DNA from: Ignelater luminosus
Lineage: Eukaryota > Arthropoda > Insecta > Coleoptera > Elateridae
DNA: 64,000 nucleotides
NCBI GenBank assembly: GCA_011009095.1
Contig: VTPC01090936.1
Location: 159,598 to 223,597 of the forward strand
Reading direction: 5' to 3'
Shown: piece after piece, positions 11,583 to 23,474 of the stretch
How positions within the stretch are numbered: the first letter of the stretch is position 1
Layout of the letters: every line of letters starts with the position of its first letter
Position numbers and translations under genes: made by a program
Notes under the pieces: model-generated
The model's database searches: none
Told to the model about the DNA's origin: nothing
Seen by the model: only the letters and a program-made list of their open reading frames with translations

Positions 11583-12794
11583 GCATGCACTGTTATACCC
11601 CAGACTTATGTATGTTAGTGTCACTATTTGTAGTTACACATTTCTCACTAGCAAATCTTCTGTCAAACGAATGTCATATGTCAAACTAGGGTTAAAATGC
11701 AGTAAATTCGTTTTTATGTGCGAATCATTTTGATTATAATTAATATTGAAGTAATAAACACAAAAAATAAATTTTCATTCCAAATAATAAAAAACAACAA
11801 AAGGTAACTCTACGAAATGCAAACATTTACCTTTTCTGAATGACAATCTAACCTCTGATTTTAAATAAAAACATAAATAACAATACTGTCAACATATCTC
11901 AATGAAAAATTATATTCTTTACAAGGTTTTGTTACCAACACACCAAAAATTTAACAGGAATTATAGAACTGAGATAAACTGTAGTTTCATTATGTAAGGT
12001 TAGGTGTTTTGCCATATAAAATGTCATTATGATTACCTGGTATTTTATGTTGTTAGGAACCTAAATATTAACATCATGTCAAAAAAAAATTACCTAAATG
12101 TAACCTCAAATCCAACAAAGATTAATGGGATTGATCAAGAGCCAAACTCTGGCCATTTCGATCAAATCAAAATTCTCACAAATTATGACATTAGGTATTT
12201 GACGTCTCAGATTGTAATAACAACTTGACCTATATGTAAACCATTAATGTTGTGAGAACAGACATGTGATTTATCCAATTAGTGTCAATACAGCATCTAT
12301 TTTTTTTACTATTAACTTTATAGTAAAATAGGAAATGAATACATATTGTACCTGGTCCATATTGAATATTCTAGATGGTTTTGCTGCAACTGCATCAAAA
12401 AACAACATATATACAACATGGTAACTCTTTTATTTAAATAAAGTATTATTTCTCTATAACATTGTTGGAATTGGATTGATGTGTTTGATACAAATGGAAA
12501 ATGGATCATACAATAATTAAAAAGAAAAAAATATAATTCAACTACTTGCTTTAAGTTCAGTTATTATTATAACTAGAAAAAAACAGATCTCTAGTGTTTT
12601 ATTCATTAATTGTAATTTACTGCAACCTAATATACTAAAAAAATATACCCTATCATGTCATTAGGAAATATCAGTAATGATTTTCTATAGATAGAATACA
12701 CTCTCCTTCTGAAATCTGTTATCAAGATACTGAATAAGGCAAAAACATAAAAAGTATGTTTGTTAATACTTGGAATAACCAACATCATGATTAA

Positions 12795-12800
12795 TTTATT
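12795..12800 (-). promoter_or_regulatory. Candidate distal polyadenylation signal of NCKX
   Basis: An AATAAA on the minus strand about 610 bases after the NCKX stop. The region is so AT-rich that this is only a candidate; a variant ATTAAA lies closer to the stop. Confidence 0.25.
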
Positions 12801-12886
12801 AGCAATAAAGTGGGAAATGAACTTCTCATGTAATATCTCCATTTCGAAATTTTCTGTAGGAGTATATTCCATCTACTTCTACTGTT

Positions 12887-12908
12887 TATAATAATAATAA
12901 TAATAATA
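12887..12908. repeat. (TAA)n microsatellite
   Basis: An uninterrupted run of ATA/TAA triplets about 22 bases long in the presumed NCKX 3' flank. Confidence 0.85.
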
Positions 12909-13412
12909 TTAAATAAAAGTAGCTCTACTATGTACAGGCTAATAAATTTATCCTTATTTAATATCGTGACTTAATGTATTATGAAATTCGAAATTAACTT
13001 TGTAATATGCAGCAACTTGAAAAAATACGTATAGTGTTCATTACATTTACTACAGTTCTTTCTTTTGATCAATGATAACAAGATGAATAATAAATTTTAC
13101 TAAAGTGTTTCCCGACACCAATACTTAAAATATAAACCTACGTTCAAGAATTTTCTGTAATTTGAGATCTGGTAATATGGCATTATAATATTACATATTA
13201 GTTATTTAAGAATTAAAACACATTTCCTGATTGAAATTACTTGCTACTTAAATATATTACAAATATGGCGATGCTAATAAACTCATTAATAATAAAGTGT
13301 ATAACTTTTCCTTACCGAAATGCACAAAATGAAATTATGTAAATCACAAACATTGAAACACTCAAGTAAGATAAAAATAATTATAAGAAAAAAATGAACT
13401 AAAATGATAAGT

Positions 13413-13625
13413 TCACCGACCACATGTTGGTAAATTAACCCTGAAGAATACATTTAGTTCTATAAGACTTGCCAAAATTAAAAACGCAGCATACATCATC
13501 AAACAGGCACGTCCCACATGTTTGTCCAACTTGAACTTGTTTAAAGTGAAGGCAATATAGAGCATTAAAAGCGTTGAAAGTAATGAAATCGCACTGTATT
13601 CTATACCTGCCGAGTTTATACCAAC
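13413..13625 (-). CDS. NCKX: NCKX terminal coding exon
   Basis: Acceptor AAATTCTAG. 70 codons plus TGA at 13413-13415. Two hydrophobic segments ([16 protein letters not shown] and [18 protein letters not shown]) flank a [12 protein letters not shown] loop, and the protein ends [10 protein letters not shown]. The vertebrate C terminus has the same 'NVF..VNLP.CG' signature, so this end is complete. Confidence 0.93.
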   Translation of the reverse strand, partial: VGINSAGIEYSAISLLSTLLMLYIAFTLNKFKLDKHVGRACLMMYAAFLILASLIELNVFFRVNLPTCGR

Positions 13626-16600
13626 CTAGAATTTAATAAATAAGAAATGTGTACATTTTTTTAGAAGATTAATATACCCAAAGCTTTCCTGGGATAGTTG
13701 GCATAAATGTTGCTTTAATAAACCATGGTAATCCTAAACATAATAAAATATCAAATGTATTTGAACCAATCGAGTTACTAATTCCCATTGAGCCATGCCC
13801 TGTAAGTAAAATATACTTTATTTTAAGGAGCTGTAAATTTATAAACATTATTACCTTGTTTAGCTACAATTACACTTGAAACAGCTTCTGGAACACTTGT
13901 TCCAGCAGCTAAGAATGTTATGCCCATTACCGAGTCAGGTATTTTAAGAGTGTCACCAATAATTGTTATCATCCATGCTACCACATAAGACAGAGAACCA
14001 ATCCATACAATACACATCAAGAATGTCAATGGAAACCATTTCTTAAATCTCGGTCGTTCACAATCTGGTATGGTAAACAAAAACACCAGGTATATAGGCC
14101 AAGTTATTACCCAAGTTATCTGAAATTATAAAAATAATATTAATTATCTAAAATTAACTACTTCCATAGGAACAAAAAAAAATGCTCCAACCTCTAATGG
14201 CTTTTGGCATTTCTTTCCAAAACAGTGCACTTTTCCAAGATTAGATTGAAAGAATAAAAGTGAAAACGGTTCATTGAAGAACTAGACCATGGCATAAGAA
14301 ACAGTAACAGAAACAATGTTAAACTTGATGAATACCTTCTTTCAGAAGAAGGAAGAAAGAGATAAAACTGGTCTTACTATAATACATGAGGAAAGCATAG
14401 TTATACTTAAATAAGTTTTCATCTGGTAACTGTAATCATTTATGTATGTTAATAGAATAACTGAGTATTAGTATAGTCGTTTTAGATGATTAAAAGTGAT
14501 TGAGTCCAAATGAATGTGAATTTAATACTAAAATAATGAAATTCTTGAATGTAATATTTTACTTTGCACAGAGAGTGGTGCAAGTTATTGGTGTTACTTT
14601 GAAGAAATAGTAGGAATTTTGAATAGTTATCGTAAAGAGTATTGTAGATGATTAGTGGTACTATCTTTAGATTGCAACATAAATGTAGTAACACTAAAGA
14701 ATGAAACTAATATTCTACCTGTGTAAGCTTTCCTCTTTTAGCAGGCCATTTCCAAAGTGTGTGGGGGTGGTCTTCATCAGGTGGAGGAGCGCTATGAGAT
14801 TCTTCAACATCCAGTGTTTCTACCTGAGGGGTTTTAATAGAACCATTTAACTGTGTTACAGTGTTCTGTAGTTCAGCAGGTGGGTGACCATCTGATTCTG
14901 CATTATGTTCATTTGCTATGTGGTCTTCAGGAGCAGAGTTTTGCTTTTCTTTTTCTAATTTTAGAGGTAGCTGTGCCTCAGCCGCCTCTGGGAATAAACA
15001 TGTGTCACAGTAAAAAATAATATTAAAAATATTAAAAGTCTGATAAACTGCCAGAAAGGAAATTGACATCAAAAATCATATAATCATTGATTGGTACATT
15101 CAATAGGAATATTTAACTCAAACACCTCATCCTTATGCTGTAATTAAAACCATTCACTAATATGCTACGCGGCTAAGCATGAGCGTCCGTCGCTACGGAT
15201 AAGAAGGAGCACGTACTCCTCTCTGGTTGTCCAAGTATTGCAGAAGAAGTTATACTTTATATGCGTTTGGCCTTCCCCTGGGAAAAATTGAGTGAACGTC
15301 CACACAACTAGCAGGAGTAAACTAGTGATGGGAGCGTTGCTAGTTAGTTACTTAGAATTTTAAAACGGTGCCGTGCACAATGGAGCGAACACCTCATTTT
15401 TCGGTCATTGGTATAATAACTTTGATATTTCGCAATAAATGAATAGAAATTGGACAAGTATTAAATAAAAATAATAATAACATATATAATTCTAATGGAC
15501 TTTACAATATTAGTAGATATATACCAAGTGGCCCAAAAGCCTGGAAACGGTTAAATATCTCGAGAAATACACTTCATGTTTAAATAGGTCTTTAAAGATA
15601 AAAGAACACGTATGTCGTAAATTTCTAATTTGAAGTGTATTTCTGAAGATATTTAACTGTTTCCAGACTTTTGGATCGCCCGGTATATATACGAGTATAT
15701 ACAGTGTCATTCAAAAAGAAGGGAACATTCAATAACTTTTTTACTATTTTTACTTTTTCATAAACAATCACAGCATTCATTTGTTTTATTAGAGAAATAA
15801 TGCATGCGGCATGGAACGTGTGAGCCGACTATCTTACAAAAGGGGACGAAGGGGGATATAAATCTTATATTTCCAAACAGTACATATCTTCCTTTACAAA
15901 TTGGCGTACAGTACAGCTTGGAGGATTTTGAAGGAAAAACTTTTTGCGAGTTTGAAATATTGGATTTTGAATTCACTTGAGTTCTTTGCTTTAATTATAT
16001 TAATTATGCGTTTTTAAATAATTTTCAACGAACTCCGAAGGAGTCGTTACTGAATTTGTGAAGTCTGTCTCTCTGTCGGCATTTTTGTCAAATCTTGAAA
16101 TTTTGACTTCAGATTTGGATTCTACATCAAAAACTAAAGACACGTGGTATATTTGTTTTTTGATAACTCTTCGGGAACATGGTCAAAATGGCCGCCAAAA
16201 TCTGAAAAAGTAACAAAAAGGGAGTTCGTTGTGGTTATGCTTTGCATTCCCAGATGTTTAGATATGAAATTGGTATTAACATAAAGTTTAGAAGTTAATT
16301 AATATGTTTTGAAACACTCAGCTTTCATTTTTGTTTACTTTATATCAGGGAATTTTTTAAAGGAATCTATGTCGAATTGACACAGCTTCGCTACTTGCTT
16401 AACACATTAACTCTATCGAATATTTTGAATAGTATAAACAATTCAAATGTACAATGCAAATATATTTTTAGATAGATGATTGTATGTAGAACAAGAAAAT
16501 ATGCCAAAACTGGACATTTATATAACTTTATTTTTCTCTCCATTATCCGATTTTTGACGGTTTCGCCCCAATGTGCGGCGGTCAATAGAGGATCACCAAC

Positions 16601-19600
16601 GGTTTGTCAAGGTACGTTGCTCTAGAAACGTTCTTAAAGGTTCACCAAATATCTTTGATTGGTTTCAATTAAGGCATTGCATGATCCGGTTTAATGAAAA
16701 GTGCTTTGGATAAAGGGCGATTAACAACAAAGATATTAATAAGCGTCACTGGACTACATGTGTACCAAATCCTATGTCCTTAGGACGAACGAGAGATCTT
16801 AATAAGATAAAAATTTCTATTCTAGGCTTTTCAAATCTTCGTTAGCAAACGTTGTCAATTTAAAATACCAACAGCTGCAAGACATGATCTCCACAACCAG
16901 TATTTTTGAAAAAATTAATTGATTTAATTCTTAAATTAGGACTCGAACCTGTGCCTTCCAACTCCGTCCGACACGAGATTGGACTCTTGAAGGATAAACA
17001 TTTGGAGAACTATATTGATACCTACGTACAACTCTCGGAAGAAGTAAAATCATATAATTAGCAATTGAACCTCTGGTGGCAGAAATGCTGAACTAAATTC
17101 TGAAGTCATCTTTGGGTTTATTTACGTGCTGTTTACATTATTTACTGCATATTTCAAGAATTAAGCCGTTAATTGAAGCAAATATCTATTGTTAATTCTT
17201 TGTGTTTTGTTTGGTGTAACTAGCTTAAGTGCATTTTACTTTAAAAGACTATCATAAATTCTACTACAGCTTCTAACCTAGCAACCTAACCCTAAACGTA
17301 CCTGGAAACTCTCTTAATTCACATAGAAGTACATCACCGACATTTAAAATTGCTTCAGATGCTGAAGTCATATTTAAATAAAATAAATATTTCGAAAAGG
17401 CTAAGCCTTACATTCACTTTTTTAGTGTTTGGAATGAAATTCACACGAGTAATGACAGACATGAGGTGCCTTACCCGTATGTCAAAAACAAGAAAATAAC
17501 TAATTTTAAAGCGCGAAAAGTTAATTTGAATTACCCATAGAGACTATAAAGGGTTTTCCAATAAGAGGTGTTATTTTGATATTCAAAGAAAAGTGCCATT
17601 TTTTAATATAAATGATCGGATGTTTATTTCATTATAAAGAGGAAGGTATGCCGTTAATAGTGGAAAATAACATCAGGCAAATGACCACCACGACCACGCT
17701 TACAGGACAATATCCTTTTCATGAAATTTTCCATAACCAAATCGCAAAGTGGCTGCCCTATGTCCTCGATAGCCTCACGAATTCCATCTTTGAGGTCTTG
17801 AATCGACGCTGGGCTGTTGGCGTAGACCTTCTCTTTCACGTGGCCCCAAAGAAAGAAGTCGCAAGGTGTTAAATCACAAGATCTCGGTGGTCAATTGTGA
17901 TCACCTCTTCGAGAGATAACACGGTCCGGAAACTTTTTCCGTAAAAGATCAATGGTTTCGTTGCTTGTGTGGCACGTAGCGCCGTCTTGTTGAAAGTAAA
18001 CGTTGTCCAGATCAATACCATCCAATTCCGGCCATACAAAATCGTTAATCATCTCTCGATAGCGCAATCCAGTCACCGTAACTGTTGCTCCAGCCTCATT
18101 TTCGAAAAAGTAAGGTCCAATGACTCCGCCGGACCATAAACCGCACCAAACAGTCACACGTTGAGGATAGAGAGACTTTTCAACAATAACTCTTGGATTT
18201 TCTGAGCCCCAGATCCGACAATTTTGCTTGTTGACGAAGCCACCGAGGTGGAAATGGGCCTCATCACTCAAGATGATTTTTCGATGGAATTCTGGATCAT
18301 TTTCATGCATTTCAACGACCCAATCAGCAAAGACACGACGTTGTTGATGATCGGCCGGCTTGAGTTCTTGTGTTAACTGGACTTTATAAGCCTTAAGACC
18401 CAAATCTTTATGCAAAATACGGTGTAATGACGTTTGTGGAATGGCTAATTCCAAAGAACGACGAGGAATGGACAAACCTGGGTTTTCTTTAACACTTTCG
18501 GCTACAACAGCAATATTCTCGGCTGTTCTTGAGCGACGTGCACGGGTTTTATTCTTCACATCACTAACTTGTCCCAAGAGCTCGAATTTTTTTCACCAAT
18601 TTCTGTATTGCGGTCCGACAAGGTGCTTCACGGTGACCCAAAAATGTTCGAGTTTTACGAACCGTCTCTGCCAAATTTTCACCATTTTTATAGTGAATTT
18701 TAATAATTTCAATGCGTTGTTGAAGCGTGTATCGTTCCATATTTATTAATGGCGTAGTTTCTACTTGTCAAATGTCAAAAAATGATAGCTTCAAAAGTGA
18801 CATCTACCGAAATAGCGGGCTATTCAAAATAACACCTCTTATTGGAAAACCCTTTAGAATTGGATATAAATTTGCACGTATGTCAATTATTGCATCAATT
18901 GCTATGTGTCAAAACAACTCGATGTTCATGTTTTATTCATGCCCACCTCACCTAGGACGTTACCGTACGCGTTCTCATTCCCCTTAAGGTTCATGCATGA
19001 TATAACATCATCGTTAATGCTAGTATCGATCGGAGTATAAGACTTTTACCGAAGCCATGTTATTGATTTGATATTGTTATAAAATGTTTGCAGAAACTAT
19101 TTGTGAACAAGAGAAATCCAATTTGTTTACATAAATTGCAACTTCATGATATAGTTTTAAGATAAATTATGTAATGTTTTGGCATTTTGTATTTATTACA
19201 TTCCCAGAAATATTCTTATTCCGAATAACAGGAAAAAAAATAGAAGTTCGATTGTCAATTATTGCTATAAACACAGTCGAGCGTGTACGTGAACAAAAGA
19301 TCCACGTTTTCAAGGAAATTACTTTTCTTTCCTATTTATTTAGAGAGAAATTGATCGGTTGGGTTATTGAAATATTTAATCAGGAATCAAGCACTCCGTG
19401 AAAGCATCCTTCATGCGCCTACGTATATCTCAATGCTGTTTATTCTTAGAGATATAAGAGTGCTTTTTATAATGAATTTTAAATAAGAGTAGAGGGCTTT
19501 GTTCGTAGACGTGATTAGAATGAAACTCACTCACCTATAGAATGTGTTCGTGATTTTACAATAGAAGAGTTTCGTGATCTTCTACGATGCTGTGCATGCC

Positions 19601-22600
19601 TTAGTCCACCTGTTAATAAATGTGCATGTGAAAATAGAACAGATAATAGAAAAGCAGCTTGCTCTCATATTAATTTAATAAAGAACTCTAAAAGTAATAA
19701 TTATGTAATTATTCTTACCACGAGCACACCGCTGAATGGACTTGTCAAAATACATGATGAGGATGTAGACTATGTATAAAAGCACAAGACAAAGAGCTTC
19801 GTACCATTCAACACGTTCATCGTGAATTATGCAGATTAGAATGGACACGGTGATGCCATAAGCCAAGCAATCCCTCGTCAACGGCCACCAATCCAGAGGA
19901 ACAACCTGAACACCTGACTGTATGTATATAACATAATAAATCTATAATTAGACCCGCGACCTAAGCAAAGCTCTGGAAAATTAAAATAATGCTAAATAAA
20001 CAATTTACTAATTCGTCAAACTATATGATAAGTATGAGTTACGAATGTATATACCAAGTCAACAAACACCACTAACTGAACTGATCAAGATTGTTTACAT
20101 AAAGATCTATATGTTAAACAGATGGAAATCTCAAGTTTACTATTAGAAATGGTGCAGGTAAGTGTAAATATGAAATGATTATTATTAAAGTTAAACGGGT
20201 GAACTAAACTTACCCTCCAGCTCCAACAAAAATAAAACAAATTGAATTAATAGTCAAATTAGGTTAGTATTAAAATGGTTAATTACTTAAAATTAATAAT
20301 TGTAAATAATTGGATGTGTAATCTATACCGAGATGATTCTAAAATAATGACAGTGGCAATACTATTTTCTTTCTTAAAGCAGTGGATATCCGCTTTTCGG
20401 TTTTTGTCCTAACTTATTATAAGAAGTTGTAGAAAGAGTTGTTTTTTAGACTTGTGTGGGATATTAAACCAGAATTTCAGTGTTAGTAACCCAATAATTT
20501 GTTTGTCTGAATAAAGACGGAAATGAAATAAACTTTGTGAATCAGGAACTTCATTACATATGCAAATAATGCAAATGTTTATGTAATTTCAGTGGAGAAA
20601 TAAAAGAAAGGCATTTCGAAGAAACTAAGAAAGCTAAAGACATTCTCTATTAATTTAACAATATTAGTTGATTAAAAATCAGAATAATTGGCACGAGAAG
20701 GTAGGTATCAACTATTTCATATTATTCTTAAGATATTTAAACTATTTTACTTGTTCCACTACCTTTTCCTTCAACTGTATGTTAATTTCTTTGTTTTCTC
20801 CTGATATAAACATTAGTTGCGTCTTTTCTAATTGTAAGTATTTTAATTTCAGGTTCCATATATTCAAATTTTTTCGTAATTCTATTTCTGAATTTGTAAA
20901 GAATCAAAAGGCAGCCAACATCAGCTAATCTCTTTGATAATATCGTTCATTATTATTACTTAGTATTCCACCAGGCGTTACTTCCTTTATTCTGAGCATA
21001 TGATTCTTGTTCTTACATAATTTCTGGTGTTTGCATACAGACCCATAATCGTTCATTTTAATTGCCAGCTCATTCCTTTTATTTGTAAAGTGTCCCAAAA
21101 CCTTGAATCTTGGTAAACGATCTAATAAAATCTTTCCTGTATTTTGTTTCAGTGTGAATATTTGGTCATGAATTCTGTGTCTTTTCCTAAACTTACTCCT
21201 TTTACAACTTTTTCTATGAAAGGAAAGAATTGCTCCAACCTTTCAATTTCAATCTTTGGGTACCATACCCACGCAGTAGTGAAATCTCTTTCTTTATCCC
21301 GTAATTAGCCATTACCTTATTCTATCCTTAGAGGCTTTATCTGTCTTTTTGCTGATACAATCTTTCCATTTCCATTTTTCCTTTTTAATCTGCTCTTTTA
21401 TTTTCCGATTTTACCAAAGCGTTTATTTTTTCCTGATGGTTATTCTTGTGCCACAAGCTGTTTCAGTTAGCTGGAGAATGTATTTCTTCTTCAATATTTG
21501 CTATGTTTTCTTAATACCTTTTTGGGTTAGATGTGCTTTTATTTTCTAGTTGAGTGTTCTCCCATAAAATACCCCATTTTCTCCTTTAATGATTGATCGA
21601 TCATTTATCCAGCATAGCTAATTTGAGTTTCCTTTTTCTGTCTTAAGCTTTTTTCCCTTTTTTAGCTCTTTCACTTTTCCATTCTCTTTTGATTTGACAC
21701 CTTTTGCATTTATCGAATATCAGTGTTTCTATTTTTGCGGTATGAAGTTTATTGCTTGCTGTTGAGAATTTCTAACCACCACTTTAAAAATACGGATGTA
21801 TACAGTAGAGGGACGACTAAACCATTTATTGGCACTCGCCAGTCGATACAAATTAGAAGCGTGAGCACGGAAATTCCATCTGAGAATATTTCGGGAAAAA
21901 CCTTCATTAAGCACTGAAATCGCAGTTATTCACCTCACTTGAATTTTTTCTGTTATAGAATTTTCTCAAATAAGTTAAGTATTCAAAGTGAACCCACAAG
22001 TTAAACTTAAACAAAAATTAAGGTCCAGGAGAGTATTGGTAAAAATCTTGACTTCAGCAGAAACAAGATAATTGTAATTTTATTGGGAATCATCTGATTG
22101 TGTATTATGGAGCTCGCCATGTTAAAGAAGATTTTCTCACGGGCTGTTTTGTGAAAGCCCAAACTCGACAACTGAGCAATACCCAAGGTAATCTTTGTTC
22201 TGCATGGCTTGATCTTGAACAGAAAAACTTGTACACTGACAAGATGATTTCTTTGGCGTTCTTGGGGAAAAATTGTAAGTTATCTTAGAAATGCTATATA
22301 CCAACAATGTGTTTGTCAAGTTACCATCATATTTATGTATATCAATCGAGTTTCGAAGCTGAGTTGCTTGGTCCAGGGTACAATCCACTAAGGCAGTTGT
22401 TCAATTGTTTTTCAATTCTTCTTGAGTAAGCTTTTCCAGTAGCTAACTTTACTAATTTAATGAAAATTGTGGATAATATGGGTTTCAATGAATTTGTCGT
22501 CGTGATAATTCCATTCAAAACAACCTTTTGTGTTAAAACTGGAGTTGTTTCTAATGTACACCTTAGTTACTAATGATTCTTGGTCCATTAGTAGAAAAAT

Positions 22601-23474
22601 AAATAATGAAAAAAACTTTTGAAAACTTTGTGTTAACTTCAAGAGAAATTTCGAATATATGTAATTAGTTTTCTTTTGTTATTCCTGTCCAGATCGATCT
22701 TCATTAACTGTAATATAAGGAAAGCAGAAAAGCAATAAAACTTTATTAAAGTTTAACGACCACCACCATTAAAAGAGAGACATAAATCAAATTTTCCTAA
22801 TACGCCATTATAAACATATACCTACCCAGATTACAGTTGTCTGTCAGTTTGCTAATAAATAATACAAATAATTTATTTTGTTGAATGAAATCGGAAAAGG
22901 AAAAAACAGAAAACAACTTTTTCAAGTAAATTTCTCGCATTGACAAATTAGTAGGTAATTAATAAAGCATGAAGCAGTTTTAAAAGCTCTAGAATCAAAA
23001 CTTAAACTTACCATCCCTGCCCCTAGGCCGCAACAAGCAGCGACCGCTAGGATGTTAAATACGGCCGATCCTACTATCGTTCCAACGCCAATATCACCCT
23101 CTGTGATAAAGGTCCCTATGACGTTGACGAAAAGTTCTGGAGCGGATGTTGCCGCCGCCATAAACGTCGCACCCGCGACGTCGTTTGACATATTTAAAGC
23201 TGAAATTTCAAGTAATTCAATTCTTATCGTTATAAATGTAATAATGAAAAATGGAAGTTTTGATTTTTTAAAAAGAATTCATTTAAAATAATTACTTTAC
23301 CGTGACATATTTTTTCTACTGCAGGTACAAAGTACTTGTCGCAAACGACAGCAAGAGCCATGAATAAATATAGAGATATAATAACGTGTAAAACTACAGC
23401 ACCGTCTCGCCTTTGTTCTTCGCTAAAGAGGTCTTTAGGAAAATCGTCTATCGCTGGCGGAGTGCAGTTCAACC
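13413..23474 (-). CDS. NCKX: K+-dependent Na+/Ca2+ exchanger (SLC24/NCKX family), 5' end unresolved
   Basis: Seven minus-strand exons, from 23474-23301 down to 13625-13413, give about 475 residues in one frame ending at TGA. Every junction agrees in phase. NCKX proteins are membrane antiporters that export Ca2+ and K+ in exchange for Na+. The first exon matches the post-N-terminal segment ([11 protein letters not shown], then a hydrophobic helix). The alpha-1 repeat is [17 protein letters not shown]... with GSAVFNIL. A charged cytosolic loop (exon 14987-14719) follows. The alpha-2 repeat is [17 protein letters not shown]...GSNTFDIL, and the end is [11 protein letters not shown]. Introns are 101, 3094, 4731, 599, 55 and 52 bp. 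The 4731-bp intron holds a mariner and a small hairpin element. The N-terminal exon, with the usual signal or first hydrophobic segment, is not established. The family is near certain; the member (NCKX30C-, zydeco- or CG1090-like) is not assigned. Confidence 0.93.
13678..13799 (-). CDS. NCKX: NCKX exon with second half of alpha-2 repeat
   Basis: Acceptor TTTACTTACAG, donor GTATAT. It encodes [20 protein letters not shown] then [20 protein letters not shown]. The Asp of N-T-F-D-I, 27 residues after the Glu of SVPE, is kept. In vertebrate NCKX2 the equivalent Asp determines K+ dependence, so K+-coupled transport is predicted. Confidence 0.94.
13855..14119 (-). CDS. NCKX: NCKX exon with first half of alpha-2 repeat
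   Basis: Acceptor ATAATTTCAG, donor GTAATA. It opens [20 protein letters not shown], continues through W-F-P-L-T-F and [12 protein letters not shown], and reaches [20 protein letters not shown] then [10 protein letters not shown]. Most NCKX proteins I know have Asp in the 'TS(V/I)PD' motif; here it is Glu. The exon ends in phase 1. Confidence 0.94.
14719..14987 (-). CDS. NCKX: NCKX exon: large cytosolic loop
   Basis: Acceptor TTTATTCCCAG, donor GTAGAAT. The first two bases complete a GAG codon with the previous exon's final G. It encodes about 90 hydrophilic residues rich in E, D, P, N and Q, ending [13 protein letters not shown], which leads into the next membrane segment. The loop is well below the size seen in several vertebrate NCKX proteins, and its sequence is not conserved. 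Alternative exons in the 4.7-kb upstream intron cannot be excluded. Confidence 0.85.
15516..15692. mobile_element. Foldback MITE in the 4.7-kb NCKX intron
   Basis: An almost fully palindromic element of about 175 bp. The left arm (TATACCAAGTGGCCCAAAAG, continuing through CTGGAAACGGTTAAATATCT) pairs with the right arm (rc TATACCGGGCGATCCAAAAG...), down to a shared AGAAATACACTTCA. A short spacer separates the arms. It could fold into a long hairpin in the primary transcript. Confidence 0.75.
15693..17546. other. NCKX intron sequence between two insertions
   Basis: No exon recognised. A GGACTCGAACC word at 16939-16949 (reverse complement GGTTCGAGTCC) resembles a tRNA B box and could be the trace of a tRNA-derived SINE. 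Neither a full tRNA fold nor an A box is convincing. Confidence 0.4.
16026..16231. repeat. Short inverted repeat CAACGAACTCC / GGAGTTCGTTG
   Basis: 11-bp perfect inverted repeats about 200 bp apart bound a segment with no open frame. This could be the remnant of a small transposon. Without a target duplication the call is weak. Confidence 0.3.
17549..18854 (-). mobile_element. mariner element of the DD41D (rosa-like) group, inside an NCKX intron
   Basis: A 1306-bp element with near-perfect inverted ends (AAGGGTTTTCCAATAAGAGG then TGTTATTTTGA) and TA on each side (17547-17548, 18855-18856). It carries one defective transposase on the minus strand, the same direction as the host gene. Length, TA target and transposase are all typical of mariner. 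Confidence 0.92.
17654..18740 (-). pseudogene. Defective DD41D mariner transposase
   Basis: The frame opens at ATG 18740 ([17 protein letters not shown]...), a helix-turn-helix DNA-binding region. It is thrown out of frame at a run of seven A (plus-strand T, 18587-18593), where six would keep the frame. It then continues [10 protein letters not shown]... through [10 protein letters not shown] (first Asp) and [11 protein letters not shown] (second Asp). A TGA at about 17891-17893 replaces the Trp expected before [16 protein letters not shown] (third Asp). 41 residues lie between the second and third Asp, counting the stop. The frame then runs clean to TAA at 17654-17656. With one frameshift and one nonsense codon it cannot make full-length enzyme as assembled. 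Confidence 0.9.
19719..19917 (-). CDS. NCKX: NCKX exon: TM segments after alpha-1
   Basis: Acceptor ATACATACAG, donor GTAAGA. It starts in phase 0 and ends in phase 1. It encodes [20 protein letters not shown], two hydrophobic stretches ([11 protein letters not shown] and [19 protein letters not shown]) separated by HDERVEW, and a basic juxtamembrane DKSIQRCAR. The vertebrate counterpart has the same order (W..L.RD, then Y-D-E-K-V-x-W-W-E). Confidence 0.93.
19918..23011. other. 3.1-kb NCKX intron
   Basis: No exon recognised. Between about 20.7 and 21.7 kb the plus strand is strikingly T-rich (A-rich on the minus), which could be the decayed body of an A-rich retroelement. The frames are too broken to identify it. 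Confidence 0.5.
23012..23199 (-). CDS. NCKX: NCKX exon with alpha-1 repeat
   Basis: Acceptor AAATTTCAG, donor GTAAGT. It encodes [20 protein letters not shown] followed by [18 protein letters not shown] and [11 protein letters not shown]. The acidic residue of SAPEL, which aligns with the essential glutamate of vertebrate NCKX alpha-1, is present. The usual 'AAGSSAPE' reads AAATSAPE here. The exon ends in phase 0. Confidence 0.95.
23301..23474 (-). CDS. NCKX: NCKX exon 1 of those visible: luminal NCT segment and first conserved TM
   Basis: The acceptor is TTTATTTGTAG and the donor is GTAAAGT. The exon begins with two bases that complete a split codon, so at least one more coding exon lies upstream. 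It encodes [20 protein letters not shown], then the hydrophobic [20 protein letters not shown], then VPAVEKICH. It ends in phase 1 and joins the next exon to give an alanine before LNMSNDVAG. Confidence 0.93.

Larger units (their letters stand above)
10073..13412. other. Intergenic / NCKX 3' region
   Basis: Contains gap 2, a (TAA)n microsatellite near 12887-12908, and probably the NCKX 3' untranslated region next to 13413. No other gene was recognised. Confidence 0.5.

Noticed and set aside
11068..11733. Long open frames on both strands across 11.07-11.73 kb
   Set aside because: They consist mostly of the 400-N gap; the real flanking sequence has no coding signal.
16931..16980. tRNA gene on the minus strand (GGTTCGAGTCC B box)
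   Set aside because: The T stem pairs at only about three positions, and no acceptor stem or A box could be formed. At most it is a SINE trace.
18441..18987. Plus-strand frames over the DD41D mariner (also at 17612-17872)
   Set aside because: They are antisense shadows of the transposase, which explains the sequence better.
21349..21549. Hydrophobic, Phe-rich frame as a membrane protein
   Set aside because: The composition follows directly from a T-rich strand; the reverse strand looks like decayed A-rich repeat DNA.
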